64,000 nt of DNA, taken from Sphingobium yanoikuyae. Lineage in GTDB: Bacteria > Pseudomonadota > Alphaproteobacteria > Sphingomonadales > Sphingomonadaceae. The position numbers were made by a program, and so were the translations under genes. The notes under the pieces were generated by a model. The model saw only the letters and a program-made list of their open reading frames with translations, had not been told where the DNA came from and ran no database searches. This document shows positions 19,155 to 28,846 of the stretch, piece by piece (positions within the stretch are counted from its first letter, which is position 1; each line of letters starts with the position of its first letter). The DNA lies in contig NZ_CP053021.1 of NCBI RefSeq assembly GCF_013001025.1, positions 4,106,001 through 4,170,000 on the forward strand. Reading direction: 5' to 3'.

Positions 19155-20405
19155 TCAGGCCGTCACCCAATCCTTGCGCAGCGCCTTGCCAGCGAGCGCC
19201 ATGAACAGGCCGGCGAGCAGGTAGAAGCCAAGCGCCGCGACGATGGCGTAGCGCAGCGCTTCCTGGCCATAAGTCGGGGTCAGCGCATCGGACAGGGCGC
19301 CGACGCTCCAGCTGCCAAGGCCAAGGCCGACGAGATTGTTGATCAGCAGGAAGGTCGCCGAGGCGCTGGCGCGCATATGCGGGGGCACCAGATGCTGCAC
19401 GGCGGTCAGCACCGGGCCGAGCCAGACATAGACCAAGGCCTGCGGAATCAGGAACAAAGCGAAGGCGAAGCCGACGCTGGACGAGAGCACCCCGACCACG
19501 AACAAGGGCATGCCGATCACATAGCTGATCGCGGGCACCCAGGCGAACCAGGCCTTGTCGCGATTGCCCATGGCGTCGCCCAGGAAGCCGCCGAGCAGCA
19601 CGTCCGCGACCCCGCCCAGCAGCAGCAGCCCGCCCAGAAACTGGCCCGCGCCCAGCAGGTCGAGGCCGAAGCTGCGCATCAACAGGCTGGGCAGCCAGAA
19701 GGCGACGCCATAGCCGCACATCGAGCTGCACGCGGCGCCCAATGCCAGGAACCAAAAGCTGCGTTTGGCCGCGAGAATGCCGAACACCGCGCTGACCGGG
19801 ACGGGCGTACCCGACTGCACGGGCCGGGCGGGTTCGCGCACCACCAGGCGGAAGAGCGGCGCGATGAGGATGCCCATGATGCCGACCGCGATGAAGGCGG
19901 TGCGCCATTCGACGGTCTGGGCGATATAGCCACCCAGCAGCACGCCGCCGGCCGAGCCGAGCGGGATGCCGAGCGAATAAATGGAGAGGGCACGGGCCCG
20001 CTGATGCTGCGGGAAATAGTCGGAGATGACGGCATAGGAGGGGGCGACGCCGCCCGCCTCCCCCACGCCGACGCCGATGCGGAACAGGAACATCTGCATG
20101 AAATTGCCGGCCATGCCGCAGAGCGCGGTGAAGCCGCTCCAGATGGCAAGGCTGACGGTGATGACCCAGGTGCGGCTGGTCCGGTCGGCGAGCAGCGCCA
20201 GCGGGATCGCCAGCGTCGAATAGAGGAGCGCGAAGGCGATGCCGCCCAGCGCGCCGAGCTGGGTATCGGTCAGCCCCAGCTCCGCCTTGATCGGCCCGGC
20301 GAGGATGCCCAGGATCTGCCGGTCGAGAAAGTTGAAGGTATAGACCAGCAGCAGCATCGCCAGCACGACGCCACGATAGGCGGGGGAAGAGGTTCGGTCG
20401 GTCAT
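19155..20405 (-). CDS. MFS transporter, spinster-like
   Basis: 416 residues with twelve predicted transmembrane helices. NFLDRQILGILAGPIK in helix 1 and GVGEAGGVAPSYAVISDYFP in helix 4 to 5 are typical of the spinster-like MFS subgroup common in sphingomonads. Such carriers are often found near catabolic genes and are assigned to unknown organic solutes. Directly upstream on this strand is a fold-back repeat. The next gene on the same strand (upstream) is a TonB receptor, so outer- and inner-membrane uptake could be linked. Confidence 0.9.
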   Translation of the reverse strand: MTDRTSSPAYRGVVLAMLLLVYTFNFLDRQILGILAGPIKAELGLTDTQLGALGGIAFALLYSTLAIPLALLADRTSRTWVITVSLAIWSGFTALCGMAGNFMQMFLFRIGVGVGEAGGVAPSYAVISDYFPQHQRARALSIYSLGIPLGSAGGVLLGGYIAQTVEWRTAFIAVGIMGILIAPLFRLVVREPARPVQSGTPVPVSAVFGILAAKRSFWFLALGAACSSMCGYGVAFWLPSLLMRSFGLDLLGAGQFLGGLLLLGGVADVLLGGFLGDAMGNRDKAWFAWVPAISYVIGMPLFVVGVLSSSVGFAFALFLIPQALVYVWLGPVLTAVQHLVPPHMRASASATFLLINNLVGLGLGSWSVGALSDALTPTYGQEALRYAIVAALGFYLLAGLFMALAGKALRKDWVTA

Positions 20406-20426
20406 GCGGGCCTGATACCAAATTTT

Positions 20427-20493
20427 CCGTTCGCTTCGAGCCTAGCCGAGAAGCCGGTTATGCAATGGTTCTCGACAGGCTCGAACCGAACGG
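20427..20493. repeat. Fold-back intergenic repeat, family A copy 4
   Basis: Arms CCGTTCGCTTCGAGCCT (20427-20443) and AGGCTCGAACCGAACGG (20477-20493) are complementary at 16 of 17 positions. The core holds CCGAGAAG and TTCTCGACA. It separates the TonB receptor stop from the MFS start. Confidence 0.8.
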
Positions 20494-20507
20494 ATGGGAA
20501 ACGCAGC

Positions 20508-22865
20508 TTAGAACTTGACAGACCCGGTCACGAACACCTGGCGCGGGTTGCCGTAGAAGGCGGTGAGCGTGCCTTCCTTGCCCAGCGAGGGGGTGGGATA
20601 GCCGGCCGCATTGTTGATGATCGCGCCGGTCACCGGATTGGCCGCGACGAAGGTATAGCCCGAGGTCTTATATTCCTTGTCGAGCAGGTTCTTGCCATGG
20701 ACGCCGATGCTCCAGCGATCGCTGGGCGCGGTATAGACCAGGCTCGCATCCCACAGCGCATAGCCCTTCTGATCGATATAGGGGTTGGGGATTTCGAACT
20801 GATAGGTCTTGGAGCGCCAGGAGACGGTGCTGCCGAAATAGAGGCTGCCATCGCCCACCGGGACATTGTAGCTGAGCGTGCCGCTGGCGGTCCATTTCGG
20901 CGTGTTCTGGACCCGGCGATAGTCGGCGACATCGGTCGGCACGCTGGCGATATTGGCGATATATTCGCGATAATCGGCATCGATGAAACCAACCGCGGTC
21001 TGCAGGTTCAGACGGTCGCCGCCACTGAAGATGTCGCGACCAAGGCGCGCATTGCTTTCGAACTCCAGCCCCTTGAAGCGCGCCTTGCCGGCATTCGACA
21101 CGACACCGCAGAAGGAGGGCGTGGGCACGCCGCCGACATTGACGGTGCAGGCGACCGAACCGGGGATCTGCACATCCTTGTAGTCGGCATAGAAGCCGGC
21201 GACCGCGACATAGAGGGCGCCGTCCATCAGATTGCCCTTGTAGCCGACTTCATAGCTGTCGACCTGTTCGGGCGCGAAGCTGAGGAAGGAGGCAATTTCG
21301 CTGTCCTGGCGGATGCCGTCGCCATTGAGGTCGGGCGCGTTGGTGCCGACCCCGCGCGGGTCGAAGCCGCCGCCCTTGAAGCCCTTGGAATAGCTGGCAT
21401 AAATATTGTGATCAGCGGTCGGCTGGTAGCTGACCGAGAAGCGCGGCGTGAATTTCTTGAACTCGCGCTCGCCCCGGAAATTGGTGCTGGGCGCGCCGAA
21501 GGGGATACCGGCGCCGTCGAACACCGGCGAGCCGCCACCCAGATAGCTTTGCCGCAGGATATTGGCGCGGCGCGTATCCCAGGTATAGCGGCCACCAGCC
21601 GACAGGCTGAGCTGATCGGTCAGGTCGAAGCTCATGTCGCCGAACACGGCATAGGTTTCGGTATCGACATTGGCCTGGGTGAAGGCGGTCAGCCCGGCCA
21701 CGGTGGTGAAGATACGGGTATCGAACTGGGTGTCGGCGCTGGCATCAAGATAATAGAAGCCGACCATGCCGTGCAGCCGGCCCTTGTCATAGAGAAGCTG
21801 GAATTCCTGGCTGAGCTGTTCGTTCTTGTAATAGGCCGGCACATCGACATCGACGGCGGGGAGCGCGTCGAAGTCGATCGGCGAGGCGCTGTCATCCTTG
21901 CGCCAGGCGCTGATCGAGCGCAGCGTCACCGCGTCGCTCAGCTCCGCCGTCAGGTTCATCGACAGGCCGTAGGACTTCACATATTGCTTGGGATCGACCA
22001 GGCCGCCACGGGTGTCGAACACATCGTCCAGCACCGGCGCGCCCGATGCCTGGCCCGGAATCAGGCGGTGGCCGCCACGCGGGTTGCTGTTATCCTTGGT
22101 ATAGTCGCCGGTGATGCGCATCAGCACCGGCGCGCCATAGCCGCCCATTTCGAAGGTGGCGCGGCCGGCCCAGATATCCTTGTTATAATTATCCTGCCCG
22201 GTGGTGAGATTCTTGCCGAAGCCGCCGCGCGACAGGCGGGCAAAGGCACCACCCACGCGCATCAGGTCGCCGATCGGCGCCGACACGCTGATGATGCCAT
22301 CGGCCTGATCATAGCTGCCATAGCTGCCCTTGAGCTTGAGCGAGAAGTCCTGCGGCAGCATCTTCGTGACATATTTGACCGCGCCGCCGATCGTATTGCG
22401 GCCATAGAGCGTGCCCTGCGGCCCGCGCAGCACCTCGATCCGTTCGACATCATAGATGTCGAGCAGCGCACCCTGCGGCCGGTTGAGATAGACATCGTCG
22501 AGATAGATGCCGACGCCCTGTTCGAAGCCGGAAACCGGATCCTGCTGGCCGACACCGCGGATGAAGGCGGTCAGCGTCGAATTGGTGCCGCGCGACGCCT
22601 CCAGCGTGGTGTTGGGGGTGACGTTCGCGAGGTCGCTGATGTCGATCGCCCCGCCCCGTTCCAGATCGGCGCCAGAGAAGGCGCTGACCGCGATCGGCAC
22701 CGACACCAGCGTTTCCTCACGCCGGCGGGCAGTGACGATGATGCCGGCCTCTTCGGTGTCGGCGGCGGGCGCCGACGCGTCCTGCGCGAAGGCGGGATAT
22801 GCCATCGCGCCGGTCCAGGCGGCGGATGCGAGGGCAAGGGCACGAATGCTGTGATGGGCCTTCAT
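20508..22865 (-). CDS. TonB-dependent outer-membrane receptor
   Basis: 785 residues. A signal peptide ends at AYPAFAQ. The plug domain begins IIVTARRREETL and contains VERIEVLRGPQGTLYGRN; the barrel ends in a typical C-terminal aromatic residue (GSVKF). Proteins of this class take up siderophores, vitamins or, in sphingomonads, many aromatic or sugar substrates; the ligand is unknown. A divergent TetR gene and an inverted repeat in the 174-bp gap suggest local control, and the MFS carrier downstream is a likely partner. Confidence 0.93.
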   Translation of the reverse strand: MKAHHSIRALALASAAWTGAMAYPAFAQDASAPAADTEEAGIIVTARRREETLVSVPIAVSAFSGADLERGGAIDISDLANVTPNTTLEASRGTNSTLTAFIRGVGQQDPVSGFEQGVGIYLDDVYLNRPQGALLDIYDVERIEVLRGPQGTLYGRNTIGGAVKYVTKMLPQDFSLKLKGSYGSYDQADGIISVSAPIGDLMRVGGAFARLSRGGFGKNLTTGQDNYNKDIWAGRATFEMGGYGAPVLMRITGDYTKDNSNPRGGHRLIPGQASGAPVLDDVFDTRGGLVDPKQYVKSYGLSMNLTAELSDAVTLRSISAWRKDDSASPIDFDALPAVDVDVPAYYKNEQLSQEFQLLYDKGRLHGMVGFYYLDASADTQFDTRIFTTVAGLTAFTQANVDTETYAVFGDMSFDLTDQLSLSAGGRYTWDTRRANILRQSYLGGGSPVFDGAGIPFGAPSTNFRGEREFKKFTPRFSVSYQPTADHNIYASYSKGFKGGGFDPRGVGTNAPDLNGDGIRQDSEIASFLSFAPEQVDSYEVGYKGNLMDGALYVAVAGFYADYKDVQIPGSVACTVNVGGVPTPSFCGVVSNAGKARFKGLEFESNARLGRDIFSGGDRLNLQTAVGFIDADYREYIANIASVPTDVADYRRVQNTPKWTASGTLSYNVPVGDGSLYFGSTVSWRSKTYQFEIPNPYIDQKGYALWDASLVYTAPSDRWSIGVHGKNLLDKEYKTSGYTFVAANPVTGAIINNAAGYPTPSLGKEGTLTAFYGNPRQVFVTGSVKF

Positions 22866-22932
22866 CGGCGTTTCCTCTCCTGAAGCGGCCCCCGGTCATC
22901 CGGGTAGCCAATCTGCTTGCCCTTTGAATAAT

Positions 22933-22957
22933 GAAAGTTGAACCAGCTTTCAACTTC
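22933..22957. promoter_or_regulatory. Candidate operator for the divergent TetR regulator
   Basis: AAGTTGAA (22935-22942) and TTCAACTT (22949-22956) form a perfect 8-bp inverted repeat 6 bp apart, in the intergenic region between the TonB receptor and the TetR gene. This is the normal place for a TetR-family operator. The pairing with this regulator is inference. Confidence 0.5.
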
Positions 22958-23039
22958 AAATATGAGGGACGGTGAACAAGGCCACCAGACGTCCTCAAAT
23001 GATTGAAAAGGCACGTATTGGCAGGCAGAGGGAGAGAGC

Positions 23040-23666
23040 ATGACCGATCCGGCTTCCCCACGGGATGAGAGACGCGATGACAAGGCGCCGCGCACCGCGC
23101 GGGGCGAACGCACGCTTCGCGCGCTGCTGTCGGCGGCGGCCGAGGAGTTTGGCGAAAAGGGATTTCACGACGGGTCGGTGAGCGGCATCACCCGCCGGGC
23201 GGGCTGCGCCTTGGGCAGCTTCTACACCTATTTCGACAGCAAGGACGATATCTTCCGCGCGCTGGTCAACGACATGTCGGGCCAGGTGCGCGACTATGTC
23301 TCGCCGCGCATCGCCGACGCACGCAACGGGATCGAGGCGGAGCGGATCGGCCTGCTGAGCTTCCTGGAGTTCGCGCGCGCCCACAAGGAAATCTACCGCA
23401 TCATCGACGAGGCCGAGTTCGTCGACCAGGCCGCCTATCGCGCCCATTATGAGAATACCGCCAGCCGCATGGCCGCGCGCCTGAAGAAGGCCGCGCAGCA
23501 GGGCGACGTGCGCGCGGACGTGGAAGAGGTCCATGCCTGGGCGATCATGGGGATGAATGTTTTCCTGGGGTTGCGCTATGGCGTGTGGGACGACAGCCGC
23601 CCCGCGCAGGAGATTGCCGACATCGCCAACGCGTTGATCGAGAAGGGGATCGGCAAGCGCGCTTGA
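23040..23666 (+). CDS. TetR/AcrR-family transcriptional regulator
   Basis: 208 residues. The N-terminal helix-turn-helix is seen as ALLSAAAEEFGEKGFHDGSV followed by SGITRRAGCALGSFYTYFDSKDDIF. The C-terminal ligand-binding part has no recognisable signature. GGGAGAGAGC precedes the ATG. Divergence from the TonB receptor points to control of that gene, and probably of itself, through the shared 174-bp region. Confidence 0.93.
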   Translation: MTDPASPRDERRDDKAPRTARGERTLRALLSAAAEEFGEKGFHDGSVSGITRRAGCALGSFYTYFDSKDDIFRALVNDMSGQVRDYVSPRIADARNGIEAERIGLLSFLEFARAHKEIYRIIDEAEFVDQAAYRAHYENTASRMAARLKKAAQQGDVRADVEEVHAWAIMGMNVFLGLRYGVWDDSRPAQEIADIANALIEKGIGKRA

Positions 23667-23768
23667 GGGTTGCACCGCTGCCGCCTATCGGGACAAGCAC
23701 CGATGGTCGCGCCCTGCCCCTGCTGATAGGGCCGGGCGTCAGGCCCCAAAGCAAAAGGCGGACAGGCG

Positions 23769-24560
23769 ATGCGCACACTCCAAAAACAGACATTCCTTCT
23801 GGCATCGATCCTGCTGGTCAGCGGCTGTGCGACCACCGCCACGCCGCCGTCGGCCAGCGCCCCGGTGCCGCCGACCACGATCGAGGCGGTCGGGCAACTG
23901 ACCAAGGCCATCCCCTTCCCGCGCGGCTATCTCGACCCCGCCGCCCTGCCCAACAGCCTGACCCTGCTGCCGCCCCCGCCCGCCCCCGGCACCGCCGCCA
24001 AGGCCGCCGATGAGGAAGCCTATCGCGCCGCGCTCGCCGCGCCGGCCGATCGCCAGGCGCTGGCCGCGTCGGACGCGGACCTGGGCTGGCCGCACATGGT
24101 CCAGTCGTTCGAGCCGATCGCCGGCCTGTCGCTGTCGGACGGCACCCACCCGCACCTCACCATGCTGCTGCGCCGCGCTGCTGCGGATGCCGCTTTCTCC
24201 ACCTCGCGCGCCAAGGGTCATTATCAGCGGGTGCGCCCGTTCGTGGAGCATGACGGCAATACCTGCCGCCCGCAGGACGAGCCGATGCTGCGCAAGGACG
24301 GCTCCTATCCATCGGGCCATACCGCGATCGGCTGGATGCTGGCGCTCGTCCTGACCGATGTCATGCCCGACAAGCAGGATGCCCTGCTCAAGCGCGGTTA
24401 TGAATTTGGCGAGAGCCGGGTCATCTGTCGCGCCCATTGGTTGAGCGATACGCTGGCCGGCCGGGTCGTGGCATCGGCCACCTATGCGCGGTTGCAGTCC
24501 GATCCGGTGTTCCGTGCCCAGCGCGAACTGGCGCGGCAGGAATTGGCTGCGCCGCACTGA
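23769..24560 (+). CDS. Class A nonspecific acid phosphatase, lipoprotein
   Basis: 263 residues of the PAP2/vanadium-haloperoxidase superfamily. The three-part signature is complete: KGHYQRVRP (K-x6-RP), PSGHTAIG, and [12 protein letters not shown] (SR-x5-H-x3-D). The N-terminus has a lipobox (LLVSGC), so the enzyme is probably tethered to a membrane in the periplasm, cleaving phosphomonoesters. A Pro-rich linker follows the Cys. It lies 103 bp after the TetR gene and just before hisC; no functional tie to either is evident. Confidence 0.92.
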   Translation: MRTLQKQTFLLASILLVSGCATTATPPSASAPVPPTTIEAVGQLTKAIPFPRGYLDPAALPNSLTLLPPPPAPGTAAKAADEEAYRAALAAPADRQALAASDADLGWPHMVQSFEPIAGLSLSDGTHPHLTMLLRRAAADAAFSTSRAKGHYQRVRPFVEHDGNTCRPQDEPMLRKDGSYPSGHTAIGWMLALVLTDVMPDKQDALLKRGYEFGESRVICRAHWLSDTLAGRVVASATYARLQSDPVFRAQRELARQELAAPH

Positions 24561-24606
24561 TCCAGCCGCTTTGCCTTTGGCGCGGAAGCCGCTAAAGCCG
24601 CGCTCC

Positions 24607-25716
24607 ATGAGCGACGCTGCAGCAAAACCCGCCCCCAAGGACTGGATTCTCGGCATTCATGCCTATGTGCCGGGCAAGTCCGCCGCCGATGACGGCCGGC
24701 CGCTGATCAAGCTGTCCGCCAACGAGAACCCGCTCGGCACCGGCGCGGCTGCCCGCGCGGCGCTGGTGGCGGCGACGGCGGACCTGGCCACCTATCCCGA
24801 TCCCGGCGCGGCCAAGCTGCGCGAGGCGATCGGCGCGGTCCACGGCCTTGACCCCGCGCGCATCATTTATGGCACCGGGTCGGACGAACTGCTGCATATC
24901 GCCGCCAGCGCCTATGCCGGGCCGGGCGACGAGGTGCTGTATGTCCGCTACGGCTTTTCGGTCTATGACATCGCCGCCCGCCGCGTCGGCGCGACGCCGA
25001 TCGAGGCGCCCGACGCCGATTATGCGACCGATGTCGATGCGCTGCTGGCCTGCGTGACGGAGAAGACCAAGGTCGTCTTCCTCGCCAACCCCAACAATCC
25101 CACCGGCACCATGACCAGCCGGGAAGAGATTGCGCGGCTGCACGCCGGGCTGCGCCCCGATATCCTGTTCGTGCTGGACCAGGCCTATGCCGAATATCTG
25201 GACGCGGACGAGGATGATGCGGGGCTGGAACTGGCGAAGACCGCCAGCAACGTGCTTGTCACCCGCACCTTCTCGAAAATCTATGGCCTGGCGGCCGAGC
25301 GGATCGGCTGGGGCTATGCCAGCCAGGACGTCATCGACATCCTCCACCGCATCCGCGCGCCGTTCAACGTGACCACCGCCGGCCAGGCCGCCGCGGTCGC
25401 CGCGATCCAGGATAATGAATGGGTCGAGGCGAGCCGCGCCCATAATGCGCAATGGCGCGAATGGCTGGCGGGCGAGATCGCGTCCCTCGCCAACCATGGC
25501 CTGCGCGCGGTGCCCAGCCGCACCAATTTCCTGCTGATCCTGTTCGATGGCAAGCTGACCGCCGAGGCAGCGATGAAGGGGCTGTGGGACGAGGGCTATG
25601 CCACACGCTGGCTGCCCGGCCAGGGCCTGCCCAACGGCCTGCGCATCACCATCGGCACCGAGGAACAGACCCGCGCCGTCGCCGCCAAGCTGCGCGCCAT
25701 GGCGGAGGCGGCCTGA
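24607..25716 (+). CDS. hisC: Histidinol-phosphate / aromatic aminotransferase (HisC family)
   Basis: PLP-dependent class I/II aminotransferase, 369 residues. LSANENPLG at the N-terminus, [11 protein letters not shown], the Asp/Tyr segment VLDQAYAEY, and the Schiff-base Lys in [10 protein letters not shown] are HisC signatures. The ATG at 24607 gives the conserved N-terminus; the frame is open upstream through the phosphatase gene. The next gene, 4 bp downstream, is tyrC, so this copy may mainly serve tyrosine and phenylalanine synthesis, as HisC paralogues paired with tyrC do in other alphaproteobacteria. Confidence 0.93.
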   Translation: MSDAAAKPAPKDWILGIHAYVPGKSAADDGRPLIKLSANENPLGTGAAARAALVAATADLATYPDPGAAKLREAIGAVHGLDPARIIYGTGSDELLHIAASAYAGPGDEVLYVRYGFSVYDIAARRVGATPIEAPDADYATDVDALLACVTEKTKVVFLANPNNPTGTMTSREEIARLHAGLRPDILFVLDQAYAEYLDADEDDAGLELAKTASNVLVTRTFSKIYGLAAERIGWGYASQDVIDILHRIRAPFNVTTAGQAAAVAAIQDNEWVEASRAHNAQWREWLAGEIASLANHGLRAVPSRTNFLLILFDGKLTAEAAMKGLWDEGYATRWLPGQGLPNGLRITIGTEEQTRAVAAKLRAMAEAA

Positions 25717-25720
25717 CGCG

Positions 25721-26626
25721 ATGCTGCCCTTTTCCCGTGTCACCATCATCGGCCTTGGCCTGATCGGCTCCTCGCTGGCGCGGGCGATCCGCGAATATAT
25801 GCCCACCGTCCGCGTCACCGGCCATGATGCCGACCCCGCCGTGCGCGAAACCGCGCGGCGCATCGACCTGTGCGACGACATCACCGATACGGCCGGCGCA
25901 TCCGTCACCGACGCCGAGCTGGTGATATTGTGCGTGCCGGTCCGCGCCATGGGTGCAGCGGCGGCGGAGATTGCCGATGAACTGCCGGCCGACGCGATCA
26001 TCAGCGACGTGGGTTCGTGCAAGGCGGACGTGCTGGCGCAGCTCAACGCCGCCCTGCCCGGCCGCATCATCATCCCGGCGCACCCAGTGGCCGGCACCGA
26101 AAATAGTGGGCCGGAAGCGGGCTTTGCCACCCTGTTCAAGGGACGCTGGTCCATCGTCACCCCGCCCGCCGATGCCGATCCCGCCGCCGTCGAGCGGGTG
26201 TCGGAACTGTGGCGCCGGGTCGGCGCCGATGTCGAGACGATGGACCCGGCGCATCATGACCTGGTGCTGGCGGTGACCAGCCATTTGCCGCACCTGATCG
26301 CCTATACGATCGTCGGCACCGCCAGCGACCTGGAGAATGTCACCCAGAGCGAGGTGATCAAATATTCGGCCGGTGGCTTCCGCGACTTCACCCGCATCGC
26401 CGCGTCGGACCCGACCATGTGGCGCGACGTGTTCCTGGCGAACAAGGAAGCGGTGCTGGAAATGCTGCAGCGTTTCTCGGAGGATCTGTCGACCCTGCAG
26501 CGGGCGATCCGCTGGAATGACGGCGACACGCTGTTCAACCTGTTCACCCGCACCCGCGCCATCCGCCGGTCGATCATCGAACAGGGTCAGGACGACGCCA
26601 AGCCCGACTTCGGCCGCTCGCATTGA
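25721..26626 (+). CDS. tyrC: Prephenate/arogenate (cyclohexadienyl) dehydrogenase
   Basis: 301 residues. The Rossmann motif VTIIGLGLIGSSLARA is at the N-terminus, and the TyrA family motifs HPVAGTENSGPEAG and the HDLVLAVTSHLPHL segment with the catalytic His follow. It oxidises prephenate or arogenate towards tyrosine. There is no fused chorismate mutase and no visible ACT domain. The start follows the hisC stop by 4 bp and fits a hisC-tyrC operon. Confidence 0.93.
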   Translation: MLPFSRVTIIGLGLIGSSLARAIREYMPTVRVTGHDADPAVRETARRIDLCDDITDTAGASVTDAELVILCVPVRAMGAAAAEIADELPADAIISDVGSCKADVLAQLNAALPGRIIIPAHPVAGTENSGPEAGFATLFKGRWSIVTPPADADPAAVERVSELWRRVGADVETMDPAHHDLVLAVTSHLPHLIAYTIVGTASDLENVTQSEVIKYSAGGFRDFTRIAASDPTMWRDVFLANKEAVLEMLQRFSEDLSTLQRAIRWNDGDTLFNLFTRTRAIRRSIIEQGQDDAKPDFGRSH

Positions 26627-26629
26627 TAG

Positions 26630-26663
26630 CAAGCTGCCATGATGCTTACGCATCAGCAGCTTG
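26630..26663. terminator. Hairpin downstream of tyrC
   Basis: CAAGCTGC (26630-26637) pairs with GCAGCTTG (26656-26663), and TGATGC (26640-26645) with GCATCA (26650-26655), giving a long stem interrupted by a small bulge. It lies a few bases after the tyrC stop. No strong T-run follows. Confidence 0.55.
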
Positions 26664-26720
26664 AAACGCTCAGGCGCCGCGCGGGCTTAGCAAAGCGCCA
26701 AGGGCGCTTTGCGAACCTGT

Positions 26721-27413
26721 TCAATTGAGCGCGTTGATCGCGGCGTGGACGCGGATCTCGGCCTCCTTGCGGTCGAGGCCGGTGGGGACGATCTCACCCA
26801 CCTTGTAGGTGATGGTGCCGGGGCGCTTGAGGAACTTGCCGCGCGGTGAGACGACGCCGCTGTCGATCGCGATCGGCACCACCGGCAGGCCGAGCAGGCT
26901 GTAGAGACCGGCAAAGCCGGACTTCAGCGGCGGCGCTTCGCCATGGGGCACGCGCGTCCCTTCCGGGAACAGGCAGACCGCCCGCCCCTGCGCCACGGCG
27001 TCCTTGGCGGAAGCGCGCAGACTGCGCAGCGCACTGGCGCCGGCGGTCCGCTCGATCGGAATCAGGCCGTAGCGCCGGGCGATGCCGCCCCAGAAGGGAA
27101 TATCGAGTAGTTCGCGCTTCGCCCCGATCACCGGCCGGTCGAACAGGCAGAGCAGGTCGATCGTCTCGAACATCGATTCATGCTTGATGATGTAGAGATA
27201 GGGACCGATCGGCAGGTCGCCATCGACCACGATCCGCTGCCCCAATATCCAGCGCACGCAGAGGCGATGAAAGCGGCTCCAGCCGGTCGCAGCCGACTGG
27301 ACATGCGCGGGCTTGAACATCCCGCCGATGACGGCCGCCAGCACGAAGAAGGCGGTGCCGACATAGAAAGCCAGCATGAAGACGAGCGAGCGAAGGGCAG
27401 TGAACAGGGTCAT
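26721..27413 (-). CDS. plsC: 1-acyl-sn-glycerol-3-phosphate acyltransferase
   Basis: 230 residues. Makes phosphatidic acid by acylating lysophosphatidate at the inner membrane. A hydrophobic N-terminal segment (about residues 8-32) anchors it. The catalytic block reads KHESMFE, with Glu where the classical HX4D has Asp, a change seen in other proteobacterial members. The FPEGTR motif is intact. It is the last gene of the ftsE-ftsX-ydcF-plsC unit. Confidence 0.9.
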   Translation of the reverse strand: MTLFTALRSLVFMLAFYVGTAFFVLAAVIGGMFKPAHVQSAATGWSRFHRLCVRWILGQRIVVDGDLPIGPYLYIIKHESMFETIDLLCLFDRPVIGAKRELLDIPFWGGIARRYGLIPIERTAGASALRSLRASAKDAVAQGRAVCLFPEGTRVPHGEAPPLKSGFAGLYSLLGLPVVPIAIDSGVVSPRGKFLKRPGTITYKVGEIVPTGLDRKEAEIRVHAAINALN

Positions 27414-27416
27414 AGA

Positions 27417-27947
27417 TCAGATACCAAAGAGCGCGGCCACGCGGCGCGCGAGATATTTATTATATTCCCGCACCAATATGGTGAGGCTGGGGCGGCTGGG
27501 CACCGCGTCATAGACAAGGTTGATGCGGCCCGGAAGCGCCTGACGCAGTTCGAGCGCGGAACGACGCATATGCCAGTCGGTGGTGATGAGGCGGACGCTT
27601 TTATAATCGCGCCGTTCCAGCCAGCGGGCCGTCTCGATCGCGTTGGAGCGGGTGTCGATCGCCTCGCGCCCCAGGGTGATGCAGCAGGTGAAGAGCGACA
27701 GCCGGGTCTTATATTCGGCCGCCAGTTCGACCGGACGGACCGAGCGGTCGACGCCCGAAATCAGCATGCGCTTGGCCGCGCCTTCCTCCAGCAGGGCCAG
27801 CCCGCGGTCGATCCGGCCGGCGCCGCCGGTCAGCACGACGATAGCATCGGTCTGTCGCCCGTCGAGCGGCTGGGGCAGGAACATCGCGAACCAGGCAAAG
27901 CCCAGCATCCAGCCGAGCAGTGTAACGGCGATCAGGCGGACGATCAT
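27417..27947 (-). CDS. YdcF/ElyC-family (DUF218) protein
   Basis: 176 residues. One N-terminal transmembrane helix (residues 5-25) precedes a DUF218 domain with DAIVVLTGGAGRIDRGLALL, SNAIETARWL and ITTDWHMRRS. Family members affect envelope synthesis; ElyC is tied to undecaprenyl-phosphate metabolism in E. coli. Its start overlaps the ftsX stop and its stop lies 3 bp before plsC, so it is in a tight operon with them. Confidence 0.88.
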   Translation of the reverse strand: MIVRLIAVTLLGWMLGFAWFAMFLPQPLDGRQTDAIVVLTGGAGRIDRGLALLEEGAAKRMLISGVDRSVRPVELAAEYKTRLSLFTCCITLGREAIDTRSNAIETARWLERRDYKSVRLITTDWHMRRSALELRQALPGRINLVYDAVPSRPSLTILVREYNKYLARRVAALFGI

Positions 27948-28846
27948 AGCGAGCGCCCGAGCGCGCGCAGCACGGTCCAGCGGCCGGTAAGCGTCGACAG
28001 GAGAATGCCGGCGATCGGCAGCGCCGCGAGCAGCGCCCAGCTGGTCCAGGGCAAGGCGACGGCGCCCATCAGCTGCGATCCGGTGGCTGACAGGCGTGCG
28101 CCGATCAGCAGGATCACCAGCACGGCGAAGGAAAAGCCCAATGCGCCGCCCATGGTCGCGTCGAGCGCGATCCGGCGCTGGAACAGGCGGGCGATCTGCA
28201 CATCGGTCGCGCCCATCAGGTGCAGCACCTCGATCGTGGTGCGATGGCTGTCATGCGCGCCGCGCGCCGCCAGCACGACGACGGCGCCGGTGGCCAGCCC
28301 CATCAGCAGCACCAGCCCGCCCGACAGCCAGCCCAGCGCGGTGAGCAGGCCGGCGAGCGGCGCAAGGAAGGCGGCATGGGGTTCGACCCGCAGGCTGGGC
28401 GACAGGGTAGCGAGCGACCGGCGCAACCGGTCGACCTTGGCCGTCGCATCGCCCGGCGTCAGGCTGACGTCGATCAGCGCCGGGATCGGCAGGTCGCCGC
28501 TGGTCACATCGGCGCCGAGCCAGGGACGCAGTTGCTGCGCCAGCGTCGCGGCCGGGACCGGTGCGACGTGACGCACATCGCGATTGCCGCGCAGCGCCTG
28601 TTGCACGCGGGCGGAGAGACGGTCGCGCTGCTGCGCATCGGCCTCCACCACCTGAACCGTGGCGCGGCCGGCAAGATCGGCGCTCATCGCGCGGACGGCA
28701 GTGCCAAGGCCCAGGCCAGCCGCGGCGGCCAGCACGGTCAGGAACATCATGATCGCGATGATCCAGGGCATCGGCCCTGCCACGCGGCCGGCGGGCAGCA
28801 GGCGATGGCGCGCGGCGGCCGCGCTGCGACGATTGCCCCCGGCCAT
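27944..28846 (-). CDS. ftsX: Cell-division ABC transporter permease FtsX
   Basis: 300 residues with the FtsX layout: an N-terminal transmembrane helix after a basic tail, a periplasmic domain (about 45-155), and three C-terminal helices. VLHLMGATDVQIARLFQRR is the conserved cytoplasmic loop. It partners FtsE and passes a signal to periplasmic murein hydrolases at the septum. The start overlaps the ftsE stop by one base. Confidence 0.93.
   Translation of the reverse strand: MAGGNRRSAAAARHRLLPAGRVAGPMPWIIAIMMFLTVLAAAAGLGLGTAVRAMSADLAGRATVQVVEADAQQRDRLSARVQQALRGNRDVRHVAPVPAATLAQQLRPWLGADVTSGDLPIPALIDVSLTPGDATAKVDRLRRSLATLSPSLRVEPHAAFLAPLAGLLTALGWLSGGLVLLMGLATGAVVVLAARGAHDSHRTTIEVLHLMGATDVQIARLFQRRIALDATMGGALGFSFAVLVILLIGARLSATGSQLMGAVALPWTSWALLAALPIAGILLSTLTGRWTVLRALGRSL

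Noticed and set aside
19377..22883. A 1168-codon plus-strand open frame across the MFS and TonB receptor genes
   Set aside because: It is antisense to two well-supported genes, is rich in Arg, Gly, Ala, His and Asp as expected from GC-rich shadow frames, and has no domain or signal sequence.
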